A stretch of 20,383 nt of DNA, taken from contig CALKHU010000276.1 in assembly GCA_937991555.1 (NCBI GenBank), positions 1 to 20,383 on the forward strand, read 5' to 3'. A model generated the notes under the pieces. That model had not been told where the DNA came from. It made no database searches and was given only the letters and a program-made list of their open reading frames with translations. Shown one piece after another: positions 20,355 to 20,383 of this stretch. The stretch's first letter is position 1. Every line of letters starts with the position of its first letter. The translations under genes and the position numbers were made by a program. Origin of the DNA: an uncultured Caulobacter sp. (lineage in GTDB: Bacteria; Pseudomonadota; Alphaproteobacteria; Caulobacterales; Caulobacteraceae).

Positions 20355-20383
20355 CCCTGCTCTTTGGTCTCTGACCGGCAGGG
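20355..20383 (+). terminator. Hairpin after tRNA-Ser, cut by the window end
   Basis: CCCTGC (20355-20360) pairs with GCAGGG (20378-20383), and inside it GGTC (20366-20369) pairs with GACC (20373-20376). It starts 5 nt after the tRNA. A T-tract, if any, would lie beyond the window, so terminator function is unproven. Confidence 0.4.

Overview
The window is GC-rich (about 70%), densely coding chromosomal DNA with short gaps, overlapping start and stop codons and few AT-rich islands. The gene content and order (recR, rmuC, def, fmt, truA, dapE, dapD, pyrimidine 5'-nucleotidase, argB, amn, htpX) and several upstream sites that resemble the Caulobacter housekeeping promoter (TTGACGS, 10-14 nt, GCTANAWC) point to an alphaproteobacterium of the Caulobacterales (Caulobacter, Phenylobacterium or Brevundimonas type). 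The taxonomic call is inference from remembered synteny and promoter style; no search was run. I see no phage, insertion sequence, CRISPR array or defence island.

Layout. 1-424: 3' end of recR and a hairpin-dense convergent spacer. 425-1175: a stand-alone CZB zinc-binding protein on the minus strand, then about 390 nt without a gene holding a 15-nt tandem repeat. 1176-6485: plus-strand rmuC, def, fmt, truA, a membrane-anchored LytTR regulator and a secreted SnoaL-like protein, with an Ala-rich minus-strand lipoprotein between def and fmt. 6621-9642: two related winged-helix proteins flank dapE and an unrecognised gene. 9786-15028: a long minus-strand block with a secreted Inh-like/SH3 protein, dapD, a HAD nucleotidase, argB, a ParE-type toxin with a short antitoxin, and AMP nucleosidase. 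15108-17111: plus-strand htpX, a membrane-anchored LuxR-type HTH protein and a DUF4199-like membrane protein. 17108-20350: a small DUF1801-like protein (minus), a dicarboxylate/cation symporter, a divergent crotonase, a hotdog thioesterase and tRNA-Ser(CGA).

How the genes work together. def and fmt are the two enzymes of the N-formyl-methionine cycle. dapD and dapE are two steps of the succinylase route to diaminopimelate and lysine. argB, the nucleotidase and dapD overlap by 4 nt each and should form one transcript linking arginine, nucleotide and lysine/cell-wall metabolism. amn, the toxin-antitoxin pair and argB lie on the same strand. The crotonase and thioesterase overlap by one base and probably act on the same acyl-CoA pool.

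I see no single spectacular new system. The most interesting signals are: a likely set of leaderless genes (def, the first winged-helix gene, amn, possibly htpX) whose -10 boxes sit 5-8 nt before the start codon; the pair of winged-helix paralogues; two kinase-less membrane-tethered transcription factors, one with repeats between it and its DUF4199 partner; a toxin-antitoxin pair whose antitoxin lacks a visible DNA-binding domain; and a four-segment competing hairpin element after recR.
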